In this document: in pieces, positions 13,301-24,054 of the stretch
Layout: every line of letters begins with the position of its first letter
How positions within the stretch are numbered: the stretch's first letter is position 1
Assembly (NCBI GenBank): GCA_036852015.1
Contig: JAANDG010000156.1
Location: 62,001-126,000 of the forward strand
Direction of reading: 5' to 3'
Source: Pelodera strongyloides
Taxonomy: Eukaryota > Nematoda > Chromadorea > Rhabditida > Rhabditidae
Length of the DNA: 64,000 nt
Position numbers and translations under genes: made by a program
The notes under the pieces: model-generated
The model's database searches: none
Told to the model about the DNA's origin: nothing
What the model saw: the letters and a program-made list of their open reading frames with translations, nothing else

Positions 13301-15112
13301 ATTATATACTATCAACACCGATCAAACAAAAAGTTATATATAGCATAGATGAAACATGGATGAAAAACAGTAGCAAAAAAAGCGTTAATTCTCAAAAAAG
13401 CGAATTGGCTAAAGGAGAAATCCTTAGTACACTACAATATACAACACACGATATGTAAAGCAAAAAAAAAAGAGAGTAAAAATAAAAACTGGCAAAATGG
13501 ATAACTTACGGACGTAGCTGCTGCCTTTCACTTTCACTCTCCGCATATGAATTTGAAACGTGATTATGGAGAGACCTCAAGTCCAAACGAGTGGGCGCTG
13601 TATATCGCGTTTTAATCGTCTAAATAGAATATAATCAGAATAAATTGTCAATTTAACATTAACACTAGATTACATTTCATTCACAGACGTTTCACGCTGC
13701 GCCCTTTAAAGCGAAATGCTAGCCCCTTTGCAAAATATGCATATGATAAGCAAATCCTATGCATCCTATGCTAATTTTGTACGATCGTCCACGGCAATCG
13801 TACATAATTAGCATAGGATTTGCTTATCATATGCAAATTTTCCAATGAGGCTAGCATTTCGCTTTAAAATGAAACTTTTGGTGGGACTTCTGCACAAATT
13901 GACCATAATAGGAATAAAAAAAACCACAATGTCTACAAAATAAAAAACTGACTTTTTACACATAACATTAGGAAAAAGTGAAAATAACACAACAGTGAGT
14001 GACATTCCAAATGTGAGCCAATCAGCGAATAGAGCCAACTGATCATGTCCGACTTACTTACAATTAGAAGATAAAATAATATAAGTCACAACATCGACGC
14101 TCACCTCAATCTCACTAATCACGTTGCGTGGCTGAAGAGGTCGAGGTCTCACGGGGGAACTCGCGTAGTGCATCTTAAAGAAACACTTAAATTAAAGCGG
14201 TATGGTACGTGGTTTTTTTTTGAAACATATATACTAGATAACAACATTACACATGCAAATTTATGTGACGTTCTGGGTAGTTCCGCCGGCATCGAATGGC
14301 GCATAATTATTAGCTTATGGTACATTGGAATGCAGCCTTCCTGCACATCATACATTTGAAAAACATGTGAGATAAACACGGAAACTTACTTCAAAAACTT
14401 GCGGAACTAAACATTACATAAATACTTAAATAAAAGACTATAAATAAAAGATAAAGGTAAATATATAGAACAAAGAACGCAGACGTTTAAAAGTGATCAG
14501 GAATTAGGACAAGAAAAACCTCTTGGTGTGGCTGGTTCCGTTCATCTCCAGTCCTATTATTGACGTTACTTTGGATGCCAGCCTTCTTCATAACAGGATA
14601 TGTTATCTAAAACAAACAATACCAGCATTCTTATGCAGCATATGCAAATGAACATAAATTTGAATAAATTCGAGCAAATTAGCATAAATACGTTGGAAAT
14701 CAGTTGACCACGATGCGTTTCAAAAACCGGCCGGTATTTCGCTTTACTACTTCAAAATAATACACGATACGATAAAAGTCAACATTTGGTAAAGCTATTG
14801 ACGTAATGACGTACACATAATCATTTATTTATGTTTCACGTTTCGCATAAATGCTTGAATATACGATGAAGCCCTTCTTGGAGAATTTCAGTGAATACTC
14901 ATCGCAGTGCCCAATCCCAAAATAAACGTATATAAATACTTTATAGCGTTAAAAAGGTAAATGGCCATGCCACGAGGCAAAATAGGGTTCGATTAAAATA
15001 ATTCAAACGAAACAGAAATATATAAAAAAGCGTATACCTTGTATTTTGCCGTTCCAGTTCCTCGTTTCAGAAAAGGCTTCGGATTTTGTGACGGTTCGCC
15101 TCCGTCAGTCAT
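956..15112 (-). CDS. sas-4: Sas-4/CENPJ (CPAP)-like centriole assembly protein, 25 exons, 836 aa
   Basis: Sas-4/CPAP links the centriole cartwheel to microtubules and sets centriole length. Exons in transcription order: 15112-15038, 14606-14520, 14173-14105, 13619-13510, 13189-13119, 12629-12538, 12074-11948, 11710-11630, 10841-10785, 10458-10349, 9469-9355, 8170-8040, 7606-7538, 7223-7147, 6484-6388, 6070-5897, 5285-5124, 4904-4794, 4322-4188, 3300-3217, 2644-2564, 2318-2218, 1622-1523, 1345-1280, 1084-956. They total 2511 nt, and phase and frame agree at every junction, which is strong evidence that the model is near right. The protein opens with MTDGGEPSQNPKPFLKRGTG; a PFLKRG-type motif is known near the start of CPAP proteins. 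Then come Ser/Asp/Glu-rich exons, a coiled coil (about residues 425-560) and a C-terminal region with TCP10/G-box character (NNGDTRW, VYYYA, HFSNKQFE). Length is close to the roughly 800 aa of nematode SAS-4. Weak points: the 14520 donor (GTTTTT) and the 12629 acceptor. Confidence 0.84.
2729..2871. mobile_element. palindromic element (GGCCGTATTCACCAACA ends)
   Basis: GAGGCCGTATTCACCAACATG at the left, AGTTGGTGAATAAGGCC at the right, with CT-rich middle; second copy at 18814-18953. In a Sas-4-like intron. Confidence 0.8.
2907..3216. repeat. 74-nt minisatellite, about 4 copies, ending at a splice donor
   Basis: Copies of AATAAGATAAGGAGAGTCC plus CCATGTAACCACTAGCTAAA and linking sequence repeat every 74 nt; the last copy runs into the exon 20 donor of the Sas-4-like gene (GTATTG read on minus). 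Confidence 0.92.
4794..6484 (-). CDS. sas-4: Sas-4-like gene, exons 15-18: charged coiled-coil region
   Basis: Four exons (6484-6388, 6070-5897, 5285-5124, 4904-4794) encode about 180 residues that are almost entirely Glu, Lys, Arg, Gln and Leu with heptad spacing (for example AELQAARAELENEREEW, then KLISRLQQQLTDARIKEN). Exon 15 ends phase 0 after WRKQQRE, and exons 16-18 are all phase 0-0, so each could be skipped without changing frame. The long coiled coil just before the G-box end is the layout expected of CENPJ/Sas-4. The intron between exons 16 and 17 contains a palindromic element at 5365-5632. Confidence 0.8.
5365..5632. mobile_element. palindromic element (GGCGCGTTCGAGTTGGG ends)
   Basis: Both arms carry GAGTTGGGAAAAAGTT and GGAATTCCGGAATTCCACC; second copy at 57887-58271. 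In a Sas-4-like intron (exons 16-17). Confidence 0.82.
7645..7742 (-). mobile_element. partial SINE copy (3' part)
   Basis: Shares GGGTTATATCAACCGAATCC, CGGTGCACCGG and CTTCCCGGTGGCCAA with the SINE at 33625-33875; located in the intron between Sas-4-like exons 12 and 13. Confidence 0.6.
8616..8786 (-). mobile_element. family A TTAA element
   Basis: TTAA-flanked with ends AAGCGAAATACCGGCCGG and CCGGCCAGTATTTCGCTT; in the intron between Sas-4-like exons 11 and 12. Confidence 0.85.
9205..9354. repeat. 33-nt minisatellite ending at a splice donor
   Basis: Units CTCTATGATCTACTCAATG plus ATCTACTCCAACTG; the array stops at the exon 11 donor of the Sas-4-like gene (GTTAGTTGGAG on minus). Confidence 0.92.
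10591..10756 (+). mobile_element. family A TTAA element
   Basis: AAAATACCGGCCGG start, CCGGCCGGTATTTCGCTTTAA end; in the intron between Sas-4-like exons 9 and 10. Left TTAA lost. Confidence 0.8.
10860..11075 (+). repeat. dispersed repeat (GAGCAATTTGTCATCTGG type)
   Basis: Shares CGTCGAGCAATTTGTCATCTG with 44695-44765 and CAGGATCTCTGCGTAACATG with 56285-56375. SINE-like dispersal, no pol III boxes seen. Confidence 0.6.
13706..13867. mobile_element. family B perfect palindrome (GCTAGC type), TTAA flanked
   Basis: AAGCGAAATGCTAGCCCC ... GATCGTCCACGGCAATCGTAC centre ... GGGCTAGCATTTCGCTT; shares only the outer 10 nt with family A. In the Sas-4-like intron between exons 3 and 4. Confidence 0.88.
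14105..15112 (-). CDS. sas-4: Sas-4-like gene, exons 1-3: start codon and PFLKRG motif
   Basis: The ATG is at 15112-15110 and exon 1 is exactly 25 codons, ending at a GTATAC donor. It carries KPFLKRGTGTAKYK, which matches the short conserved motif near the N terminus of CENPJ/Sas-4 proteins; this is the main landmark for naming the gene. Exon 2 (14606-14520) and exon 3 (14173-14105) continue in phase 0 with basic, Pro/Asn-rich sequence lacking a recognised domain. Exon 3 begins after TTTAAG, a non-canonical but locally repeated acceptor form. Its first codon is also ATG, so a shorter start is possible but would discard the motif. Confidence 0.75.
14620..14746 (-). mobile_element. family A element, truncated
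   Basis: Only the right two thirds remains (from ACCAGCATTCTTATGCAGC to CCGGCCGGTATTTCGCTTTA); 14 nt before Sas-4-like exon 2. Confidence 0.75.
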
Positions 15113-18009
15113 AATAATATATTCAGCCGTGACAGAGATGAGAAAAGGCGAGCAACACTAAATAATAATAAAAAGTTAAACAAGAGGAAACGAAACAGAA
15201 ACAAACAATTAATTGAGAACGAAGAATATATCGTAAATGTAGACGACGTACATAGGAAATGGAAAACACCAAAAAAACACGGAACATGATCATCGAAAAA
15301 CCCGCTCATGATCCGTGTTTTTTTCGAACATAATCGACGATTTTCTTATGTATTATTTTTCATATTTTAGTAAAAACCCGTGTTTTTTTGGTGCAAACAC
15401 CAAATAAGCACGGAACTTGGTCGAAAAAAACACGGATCATCAGTGATCGGTGTTTTTTTGGAGCATGTTCGGGTTTTTCGTTGTGTTTTTTCACAAAACC
15501 CGTGTTTTTTTTCGTGTTTCCGTTTTCCTGTGTAGAGGCCGACCCGCGCCACATCCAATTAAGAAGAAAGCAACTTGCTAAAACGAAAAAAAAACGTTTG
15601 TAGTACACTAATGAAATACTAACAGGAAGACATTTTTTAAGTAACAGAACAACAAGAAGCACAATTAGAAAATGCACGGCAGATTCAAACTCCATCTGTT
15701 CGCGCCATCCCGAAACTGTATGATACGGTAATAACCGCGCGCAAAGGCAAGAGAAAGCCAAACAGTTACGGACATCACACATCGAAGATAAAATGCGATG
15801 CGTGAGCTTGAAATGGAGTGAAGTAAACAAACAAATAGAAAAAAAAACTAATGAATAATGAATATACACACAACATAAGTAACTGCAAAGCAAGAGAAAA
15901 TAGAACACAAAGAGGCAGCGACCAGACGCACGTAAAAATGGAAGTTGTACTAGTTTACGTAAAATGATTTTATATCAAAACCAAAGAGGAATATCAATGT
16001 TACAACAATGAGGAACTGGTTGACAAGGTTGTTTTATTGTAAAAAAAAAATAGATTCACAAGATGCGAAGATATAAGGTAAACAATACGGATAATCCATG
16101 CGAACGGGGTCGCTTGAAGGAAAGAATTAAAGTCTTAAGACGAAAATCGTGAGGGACGCGCTACGCGCTAGTATTTCGACAACACATTTAGATGCAAATC
16201 AGGGGTGCGCGAGGACGGCACCCGCTGTGCAGGTGTCTCACACAAAACAACCTGTAATCGCTACCAGAAAGGCGAGACCAACGACGTATGAAAGTAATAC
16301 AACATTTACAGCCGGCGCTGTCTAAGAAAGCCCACAAAATTAAGAAACAATACTATTAAAACATTAACACACATACAACTTGTACGGTTAGTAAAAATTT
16401 AAAGAATTTCGTGCTCGACAAAAAAAATAACAAATCTCAAAATATCGATCAATTTTAATATCTTTGTGTCACAAATAAGGACAACAATTTTTTAACTACG
16501 GTATATTTCGTACACAATAAAATTGTATCTCGTAAATGGTAGGCGAATTTACTTGAATTGTATATTGTTGACCATTCATATTTTCGCTGGATTTACCAAT
16601 GTTCTATGCAAATATATTTACCAATTCCTCTACTAAAAATAAGATAAGGATCCTGGCGCCGTGCCAATGTGAGTTTAAGGTGGAAAAGATGTGAAAATTG
16701 AGCGTTAGTGAAGGAGAAAGAGAGAGAAACAAAGACCCATCAACACCACACTAAGAACCACAGAGAATGCCAACCGACACAGCTCCTTTGTTCACGTATA
16801 AATTGCTGGTTTCATTTCACGTGAATGTATTGGAAAGGTTTCGGTAGAGGATACTAATTTGAGAGTGTTACCTTCACACCAAAATAGTCTTGTTTTTTGT
16901 AAAACGTTTGTTTTCATGTAGTGAGTTTACTAGCGAAATGAAAATAGTTCGTTTGCTATGGGCTATGTGCTTTTGTTGTCAATAGGTTAGTGAAATATAC
17001 CTAAAAAAGAGAAACATGAGATTTCGTTACACAAATAGTGGCTCCCAAATTAACTTTTTTCATTCACAGATCTCTAGACTTGAATGAGACAAACTCGTAC
17101 CGATAAAATCTTTATTATGTAACATACATAGAGTTTACCCATCAACAATTTAAATATAATAATATAATATTAAACATTTATTCACAGATTAAAATGCGTG
17201 CATCAATATGATGAAAGATTAACGTAACACTATGTACCAAATAAAACACAAGATGAAAGGAGTCAATATATGTATCGAAATGGTGAATTTGTAAATCTGG
17301 GCAATCTTTCAAAATAATTGTATGAAGTTGTATAAATCTGAGAAAGAAATCAATTATTCAACGCCAAACTCTGAATGTGCGCAGCAAAAAAAAAACGGGT
17401 GCACTTACATTTCGCAGCGCTCGCCCAGTCTTTGCCAGACGCTAGCCAGAAGTTCTCGTGAGTGCACTGGCACCCGTTCGCGAAAATCTGGCGAAGATAG
17501 GGCGAAGTCGCCGCCCACCCTTTTATCTGGTACTGCATCAATTTTCGCATCGCAACTATCAACTCTTGTGAAATAGATGCCTACGTCTTGAACATGGGCT
17601 TTTGCATTAATTGAAATAAAATCCACAAAATTTAATTCAAAATCTTATAAATCCGAAAATATTTGAAGTAATTCTGTATTGAAAATTGAAAGTACACAAT
17701 ATAAAATGAAACATCTCTGTCGATGTTTGAAAAAGAGCATCAGTTTTTGGATACACCCTTTTAAAGCAAATATAAAACCTGTATTAGATGTCGTGAAGTA
17801 TAACGTATAACCCACGTATCCTCGAGAAAAAAAAATTATAATTCAACCCCTAAAAGCTCGCGCGAAAGATTCACATAATAAAAATAAAAATAATTAATAC
17901 ATATTTAGCCTCCAAAAAATATAATATGTCCCTATAAAGTTGTCAAAAATCGGTAGCCTTTTAATGTATGTATATTTTTCCATTAAATTTATATAATATA
18001 ATTAACCTC
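15113..18009. other. intergenic region between Sas-4-like and aquaglyceroporin genes
   Basis: Holds the ACACGG repeat field and a partial GGCGAA repeat near 17405-17520. Upstream (minus-strand) side of the Sas-4-like start codon; TTATTATTTAG about 45 nt before the ATG may be a 5' UTR acceptor. CATTAAAAGG near 17960 on minus could be the aquaglyceroporin poly(A) signal. Confidence 0.55.
15245..15520. repeat. palindromic field of ACACGG/CCGTGTTTTTT units
   Basis: ACACCAAAAAAACACGG, CCGTGTTTTTTTGGTG and GAAAAACCCG recur in both directions, creating a long reading frame on minus that I do not regard as coding. Confidence 0.6.
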
Positions 18010-21000
18010 TTATTTTGGTAGCAGTTCGATGAACTCATTCTCGGTAATAGCATTTCCGTTTGTTTCCCTTCTGTCCTTTTTCAATATCGTGGGAAGTACC
18101 GTATGAAGTTCCTTGGTCACATGGTCGTAGTTTGTAGTCTGTTCTTTGTAGTTTGAGTCCTTATCATTATCAGCATCATCACTGTCGGAGGCGTCAACGA
18201 CCATGAGCTTGAAGAGGTACACACCGACCAGGGAACCAACGAGGGGAGCCACCAATGGCACCCAGAAGTAGTAATTGTGGTGACTGAAAGAAAAATCAAT
18301 ATCACATACAATTCAGCGTCAAGGTGCACCACTTAACTCCTTTGGGGAAACTTTCCCGTGGTACAGCCAATCGCTTCTAACATAAAAGCCGTTGGGACAA
18401 AGACCGCAGTTCCCCCACGGGGAATCGAGTGGTGAATATGACACCAGGGAATATGATACCCTACCGCAGATTCGTTATAAAGTCATGCAACGGAGTGTGT
18501 CTGCTTCTGATACTTGCATTTCTGCTTTGATAGAATAACTCATTATTTCGGTAAAAATTACAATTTACAAAATTCTCCCTTGTAGATAGTAACAGACAGT
18601 GAGTCCCTTCGAAATGTCCTAGCTATTTGTAGGCGAGCTATGTCGTCTTATACACTGCAATTAGCATGCATACCAAATGTTCAAAAACTACCATGACCAT
18701 GACATCAAAGTCGAGCAATACTTATTCATGTACATTGCTAATATTTATGTCCAACTTGTGGTACAATATACAGTACTAATATCATCTTTGCCACATGCCT
18801 TCTGAGTATTCCTGAGGCCGTATTCTCCAACACACAGGGAGCTCTCCCTAGGCTCACGAGCGCTCTGCATCTCTTCCGCTCTCGCACTCTACGCACTTTT
18901 TAACTCTGGGGAGGCCAGGGAGGGCTCCCTGCGTGTTGGTGAATACGGCCTCTTCCACACCTGAATATGTCATTGTATCCCAAGAAATAGGCCACAATCC
19001 TAGGGCCCAAATCCCTAGCCGGATTCAGGGGACAGCCCACATTCATGCCGAAGGCACTTCCTAAATTGATTATAAAGTAGATTAAACAATTAAAAACATC
19101 GTGATCTTAGAGAGCTGTGACACAATTCTTCTGAGTTAAAGCGAAATACCGGCCGGTTTTTGAAACACATCGTGGATAACTGAATTCTTACGTATTTATG
19201 CTATTTGCTCGATTTTTTATTCTGATTTATGTTCATTTGCGTGTGTTTCAAAAACCGGCCGGTATTTCGATTTAATCTTTACAAATAAGTAAAAATCCAA
19301 ATCATCTACCAAGCATTAGGGCGTTGAGTCCGAATAGTAGTGGTACCGCCATTCTGGGAATCACACAGTTCTTCCTTGAAGTCAACGCTACGAACATGCC
19401 GAGAAAAGAAGTCCCGGCCACCTGAAACAAGGATGTTAAATTTTGGTGCAATCATATTGTCAGCTCAATCTGTTGTCACGAATGATACAATATGCCTCAA
19501 TGCAGATGTTTTTTGAATTTTGATAGGTTTCGTTTCATTGGTCCCGATCGGGGGGCGTGGGCGTGTTTCAATGGCAAACGTCCTGCTCATGCCGCCGGTC
19601 GTTGTTTCGATTCCGGCCCGGAATCTCCTCACTCTACCAAAGGTGTAAAAGTTGGTAGCGGAGGAGATGAATCGGATTCCCAAGAAGATTGCCACCGGGA
19701 GGCCTAAAGGCCAGTATGTCCGGCTTCAAAAAAACTGAACTCCGGTGCACCGTTTCTGCCGATTCGGTTGATATAACCAGGTATTCTTTATTTTTTTTAT
19801 TGGTCCCGATCCGGCTAAGTCCACCAATATATTATTGTGCCCGCGTTGTAGTACTACGCCTTATGGTTAGAGGTGAAGCAGTTGATCAACAACACTGAAC
19901 AGTGCAAGCGTCGTGCCCGTTTCTAATCAATATATCAATTTCGGCAAAAAATCGATTAATGAAGACATGACTAAATACAAATGTCCACCTGATCGATGAA
20001 TGCTCCAAAAATGGATACATGTGTATTGGGATATGAGACCCAGAAGGAGGCCGTCCCAGTGGGTCCCTCCAACGTCCGGAAACCAACATCGTGATAATCA
20101 AGAGCCTCTGAATTAATTACATATTATTTTATTTTGCTTTATAAACTTAAAGGGACAGGCCCATCAAAATAAACCTATATTTACGATACCGATACGTTCA
20201 TAATGACTATCAAGCATTTTTATTACAATATATACAAACTAAATTTCACCATTATTCGCCCTAGACAACTTTTTTTCCAATGCGCTCTGCTCAAATGTAT
20301 ACCATAAAACTGCAGATTTCAAAGCTATATACGCTAATTTTAATCGCATTATAATTTCACGATAAATTTGCATTGACGACAAGGTTATTTGCGGCTCTAC
20401 GGTATACATTTGAGCAGAACGCATCGGAAAAAAGTTGTCAATGGCAAATAAATGTGAAATTTAGTTTGTATATATTGTAATAAAAATGCTTGATAGTCAC
20501 TATGGACGTATCATAAATATAGGTTTACTTTGATGGGCCTTTGATGGGCGAAATACCGGCCGGTATTTGAAACGCGTCGTGGACGACTGGATTCTAACGT
20601 ATTTATGCAATTTATGCTAGGTAACTCGAATTTAGCTCGATTTTTATTCTAATTTGTGTCCATTTGCATAAGCTGCATAAGAATGCTGGTGTACTTGATG
20701 TGTTTCAAAAACCGGCCGGCATTTCTCTTTAACGCTTGGCAATGTCGGAGTAGCCACCGATTCGAAAGCAAATTCGAAAACGAAACTCCTTGGCCAGAAA
20801 GCAAAAACAATATGTTATATGTTCGGACTGAACGCACGAAAAGAAGGTTTTGGGACGCATATTGTATGTAAGGATAATGAAGCAACCCAGATGGTGTCAA
20901 GAAACAGGGTTACTTAATTTTTTTGTGTGCTAGCAACAAATTGGTACTGATTATGAACGTTCAGTTCCACTAACCTTTATATACCGCATAGGCGCCCAAC

Positions 21001-22432
21001 GCTCCAATGGCCGCGCCCACGGTTTGTGCGAGAGAGTATAGAAGCAATTCACTGAAGCGCAATTTACCCACGCACCAGGATGCAAGGCTGATTGCGGGAT
21101 TGATGTGTCCACCTAGAAGTGATTTAGTAAAAGTGGCACACTAATAGGGAGCCGCTCTACAATGGCACGGCTTATTTGGTAGGCCAGCTATGGAACACCG
21201 TGGAATACCGGTTGCACCATGGTTTGTCCAGCGAGCACGATTGGAATATCATGGGCAACCATGAAATACCCGCAACCATGCCACCTGGAAATGTGGCGAA
21301 CGTGCCGCGGACTAATAACATGCGGAGATCACCGGCCAGGAAACGTGGCGAACAAGGGAGCGCACCCAGCACCGCTTGCGAGTGTAACGGCGCACAGAGG
21401 GGTATCACGCCGCTTGTACGCGAAGAAATAAGGTTAAAACTACTCCTATCTCATACCATACTATGCAGACATTCGCTTATAAAGTAAAAGGAACTACCTG
21501 ACACATCAAACGCTGAATATATAGCAAATGAGATGGCGAATCCCCATCCGATTTGGAGATCGGTAGTAGAACCGTTATTGAATATATATTGTCCAGACGC
21601 ACTGTTACCAACGAGCTGAAAAATATTGTATTGGTTTAGAAAACCTATTTTTGAGAATTAGATTAGGGGGGGGGGTAGTACAATGGCAAGGACCTTGCTC
21701 ATACCCCCGGTCACTGGTTGGGTAAAACCGGCGGAGATAAATCGACTTCCCGAGGAGATTGACCACCGGGAGGCTTAAAGGGACGCGGTCACCGTTTTGA
21801 CCCTTACGTATACTTTGTGTTTTTATTAACTACACAATATGACAAACATAGTGTTGGAAAAAATCCGACGAAAAACGTTGTTTTCAGCGAGAAATTCATT
21901 GATTAAAATAGTTGCGTCCGATCCAAGGTTCACAGTTAGCCGTAGAAAACCAAATGTTATAATGCCCGCGAGGTATTCGACCGATTAATTAGTGGAATAA
22001 CGTAATAACGTTCGTCGAGTCAATTTTTGGAATAAAGAGTTAATAATCAGCACGGCCATAAACTGGACAATTACTAGGGTATTGGTTCGGGACAAAATTT
22101 TTCGTCATCATTTTACTCGCTGTTGCGGATTTCGGTTGCTAAACGGGGTGCACTTTATCTTTTATCATTTTTTTTGTGAATTAGATTGACATATCATGAG
22201 CACAAAACTTATGCTAGAAACGGTTTTCCATGTATTATATGCATTTTTGTACCATCCAGTGCATTTCCGGAAAGGAACACAATTTGCATATAATACATGG
22301 AAATTCAGTTGTTCAGCACACGTTTTACAACCACGAGTCGGTCCACTTTAAGAATATTTTACTTACCACCATAAAAGCAGTTGCATAGACTTCGGCGAGA
22401 AGCCGCCTCGCTAATGACACACGGCGCATCAT
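18010..22432 (-). CDS. aqp: aquaglyceroporin (MIP family water/glycerol channel), 7 exons, 308 aa
   Basis: A membrane channel for water and small solutes such as glycerol. Exons: 22432-22367, 21615-21498, 21112-20975, 20107-19989, 19421-19310, 19060-18961, 18283-18010; they total 927 nt and every junction is in frame. Six membrane segments are present with both pore half-helix motifs: GGHINPAIS in exon 3 (residues about 62-70) and NPARDLGPR in exon 6. The Asp after the second NPA is the aquaglyceroporin signature; water-selective aquaporins lack it. Loop C shows GTASFWVSYP, where family members usually have FATYP, followed by FIDQ. The last helix reads NYYFWVPLVAPLVGSLVGV, very like nematode aquaglyceroporins. 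The C-terminal tail is acidic (DASDSDDADNDKD). The start is the first of two tandem ATGs; LLAEVYATAF then begins helix 1. Same strand as the Sas-4-like gene, 2.9 kb upstream of it. Confidence 0.95.
18814..18953. mobile_element. palindromic element (GGCCGTATTCTCCAACA ends) next to a splice donor
   Basis: Same family as 2729-2871, with AGGGAGGGCTCCCTGC in the right arm; ends about 7 nt from the exon 6 donor of the aquaglyceroporin gene. Confidence 0.8.
19136..19275 (+). mobile_element. family A TTAA element, internally deleted
   Basis: Both CCGGCCGG ends intact, about 45 nt shorter than usual; aquaglyceroporin intron 5. Confidence 0.85.
19533..19785 (+). mobile_element. tRNA-derived SINE copy
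   Basis: Same family as 33625-33875, plus orientation, with a diverged head (GGCGTGGGCGTGTTTC) and a body ending GGTTGATATAACCAGGTATTC. It sits in intron 4 of the aquaglyceroporin gene. Confidence 0.7.
20147..20547. mobile_element. palindromic TTAA element (GGGACAGGCCCATCA ends)
   Basis: Inverted arms of about 190 nt with matching blocks (TGCGCTCTGCTCAAATGTATACC and its complement) in aquaglyceroporin intron 3; copies at 28561-28957 and 25101-26095. Confidence 0.82.
20548..20732 (+). mobile_element. family A TTAA element abutting another palindrome
   Basis: GCGAAATACCGGCCGG start joins directly to the end of the GGGCCTTTGATGG palindrome (20147-20547); aquaglyceroporin intron 3. Confidence 0.8.
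21683..21782 (+). mobile_element. partial SINE copy
   Basis: Carries the middle of the SINE (GGTCACTGGTTGGGTAAAACCGGCGGAGATAAATCG ... CCGGGAGGCTTAAAGG in two shared blocks) in aquaglyceroporin intron 1; both ends are lost. Confidence 0.6.
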
Positions 22433-22529
22433 TTTTCACCCGTGACACAGTCAGACTTTCAGATTTATTATACAAAAATAATCGTTTACCCCTGAAATAC
22501 AGTATGATTGATGAAGTACTGAAGTATGG

Positions 22530-22677
22530 AATGCTGTAGTTGAATTCTTACGTATTTATGATAATTTAGCTCGATTTTAGCTTGATTTTTTATTCTAAAT
22601 TGTGGTCATTTGCATAAGATGCATAAGAGCGCTGGTGTACCGATGTGTTTCAAAAACCGGCCGGGATTTCGCTTTAA
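22530..22677 (+). mobile_element. family A element, left end missing
   Basis: Begins at TTGAATTCTTACGTATTTATG and ends CCGGCCGGGATTTCGCTTTAA; 0.1 kb upstream of the aquaglyceroporin start codon, so it could overlap its promoter. Confidence 0.75.
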
Positions 22678-23928
22678 CAAAAGGTCAGGCAAGTGGAAAA
22701 AGTTGATTGTTGTTTGACAGTACATAATTTTCTATCATGCAAATTAATATTTAGCTGTTTGTTTCCATTGTTTATTAGAAAAATTAATGATATGTGGTTA
22801 GTAAAATAAGCAATTGAATTACCTCAAAAGGCAACCCTTATAAGTCCTAAGCTAAGCTACCACTGCGTTGGTTTATACATTGGTATATAGAACAACTGAA
22901 AAATCGGTGGAAAAAAAAACTAATGGTAAATGTGAATATTTTCTGACAATTTTCTCACAAATAATTGCGTGTAAAGATGAATTTGCATATGACAGGGCAG
23001 CACACGATAGGAAAAGGCGGCCTACTGTGGGAAAATCAGAATAATGAATGTGCTTTGTAAGGACAAATTGCAAAATAACTGTGGATCATACGACTGTGTT
23101 ATTATGACTAATATGTATTAATAATCCATTTTTACGGAATAAATATTGAATTAAAGCAAAAACAAGATTTTCTGATTTTAGACATTTTTTTCTCACTCAC
23201 ATGCTACATGCATGGAAATCAAAAATGATTAATTGCCAATAAACGCGGCAGGAGGCAGGATGATAATTTTGGGAAAAGAACAAAATTTGCACTTGCGTTT
23301 ATCATTTTGTAAGCATTTTACAGGAAATCGATAATAAACTGTTGTATTATAAATATATTGTAAATTCTTAATAACCGTGATCAGAATTCAGAAACCGTAA
23401 ACAGGAGGTAAAATAAGAAGTAATGAATGCTTTTGAAAACCATTTTTATTTATTTAGAAGATTATTTATTTAGTATTAATATAATTTACCTTGGTTTACG
23501 GTCTATTTTAATCAACTATACAAATGCATCCACGTGAGTGAACGTATAATAATGTAAACCTATGATGAATGCGCACAGGCAAGAAATTTACACTTAACAA
23601 ATGAAGAAATAAACTATTAAAAGAAACAGATGTGAAACAGCAATTTTTTCATAAAGAAAAAAGGTAATCTTTGTTTTTCGAGTGTTGCATAGCAGAGAAA
23701 ACTATAGATATAGAAATGACTGGTACAGTGGTAAAAATGAGCAAAAATGTCACTTCGAATACTCATATCTATGGCTGAAATCTAGTCACCGCACAGTGAA
23801 CTCCTAATGGGTAATGGGGTGTGTTCAAAATAGATACACTTTGAATTAAAAAAAATAGGTACGCTTTGAATTTGTTTAAACTATGGACATGTCTATAGGT
23901 ACAAGATAAAAAAAATACTAGGTTTAGC

Positions 23929-24054
23929 TTAAAGCGAAAAACTGTCCGGTCTTTTAAACGCATCGGCAACTGTATTCTTACGAATTTATGCTAATTCATG
24001 CTCATTTGCAAAAGCTGCATGAGAATTCAAAAGCCAGCCAGTATTTCGCTTTAA
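23929..24054 (+). mobile_element. family A-like TTAA element, short
   Basis: TTAA at both ends, AAGCGAAAAACTGTCCGG start and AGCCAGTATTTCGCTT end; shortened middle. Confidence 0.7.

Noticed and set aside
15360..15908. 182-codon minus-strand reading frame with hydrophobic stretches
   Set aside because: Much of it runs through the ACACGG palindromic repeat field and the rest is T-rich low complexity; no splice context, and the Sas-4-like gene starts just to its left.
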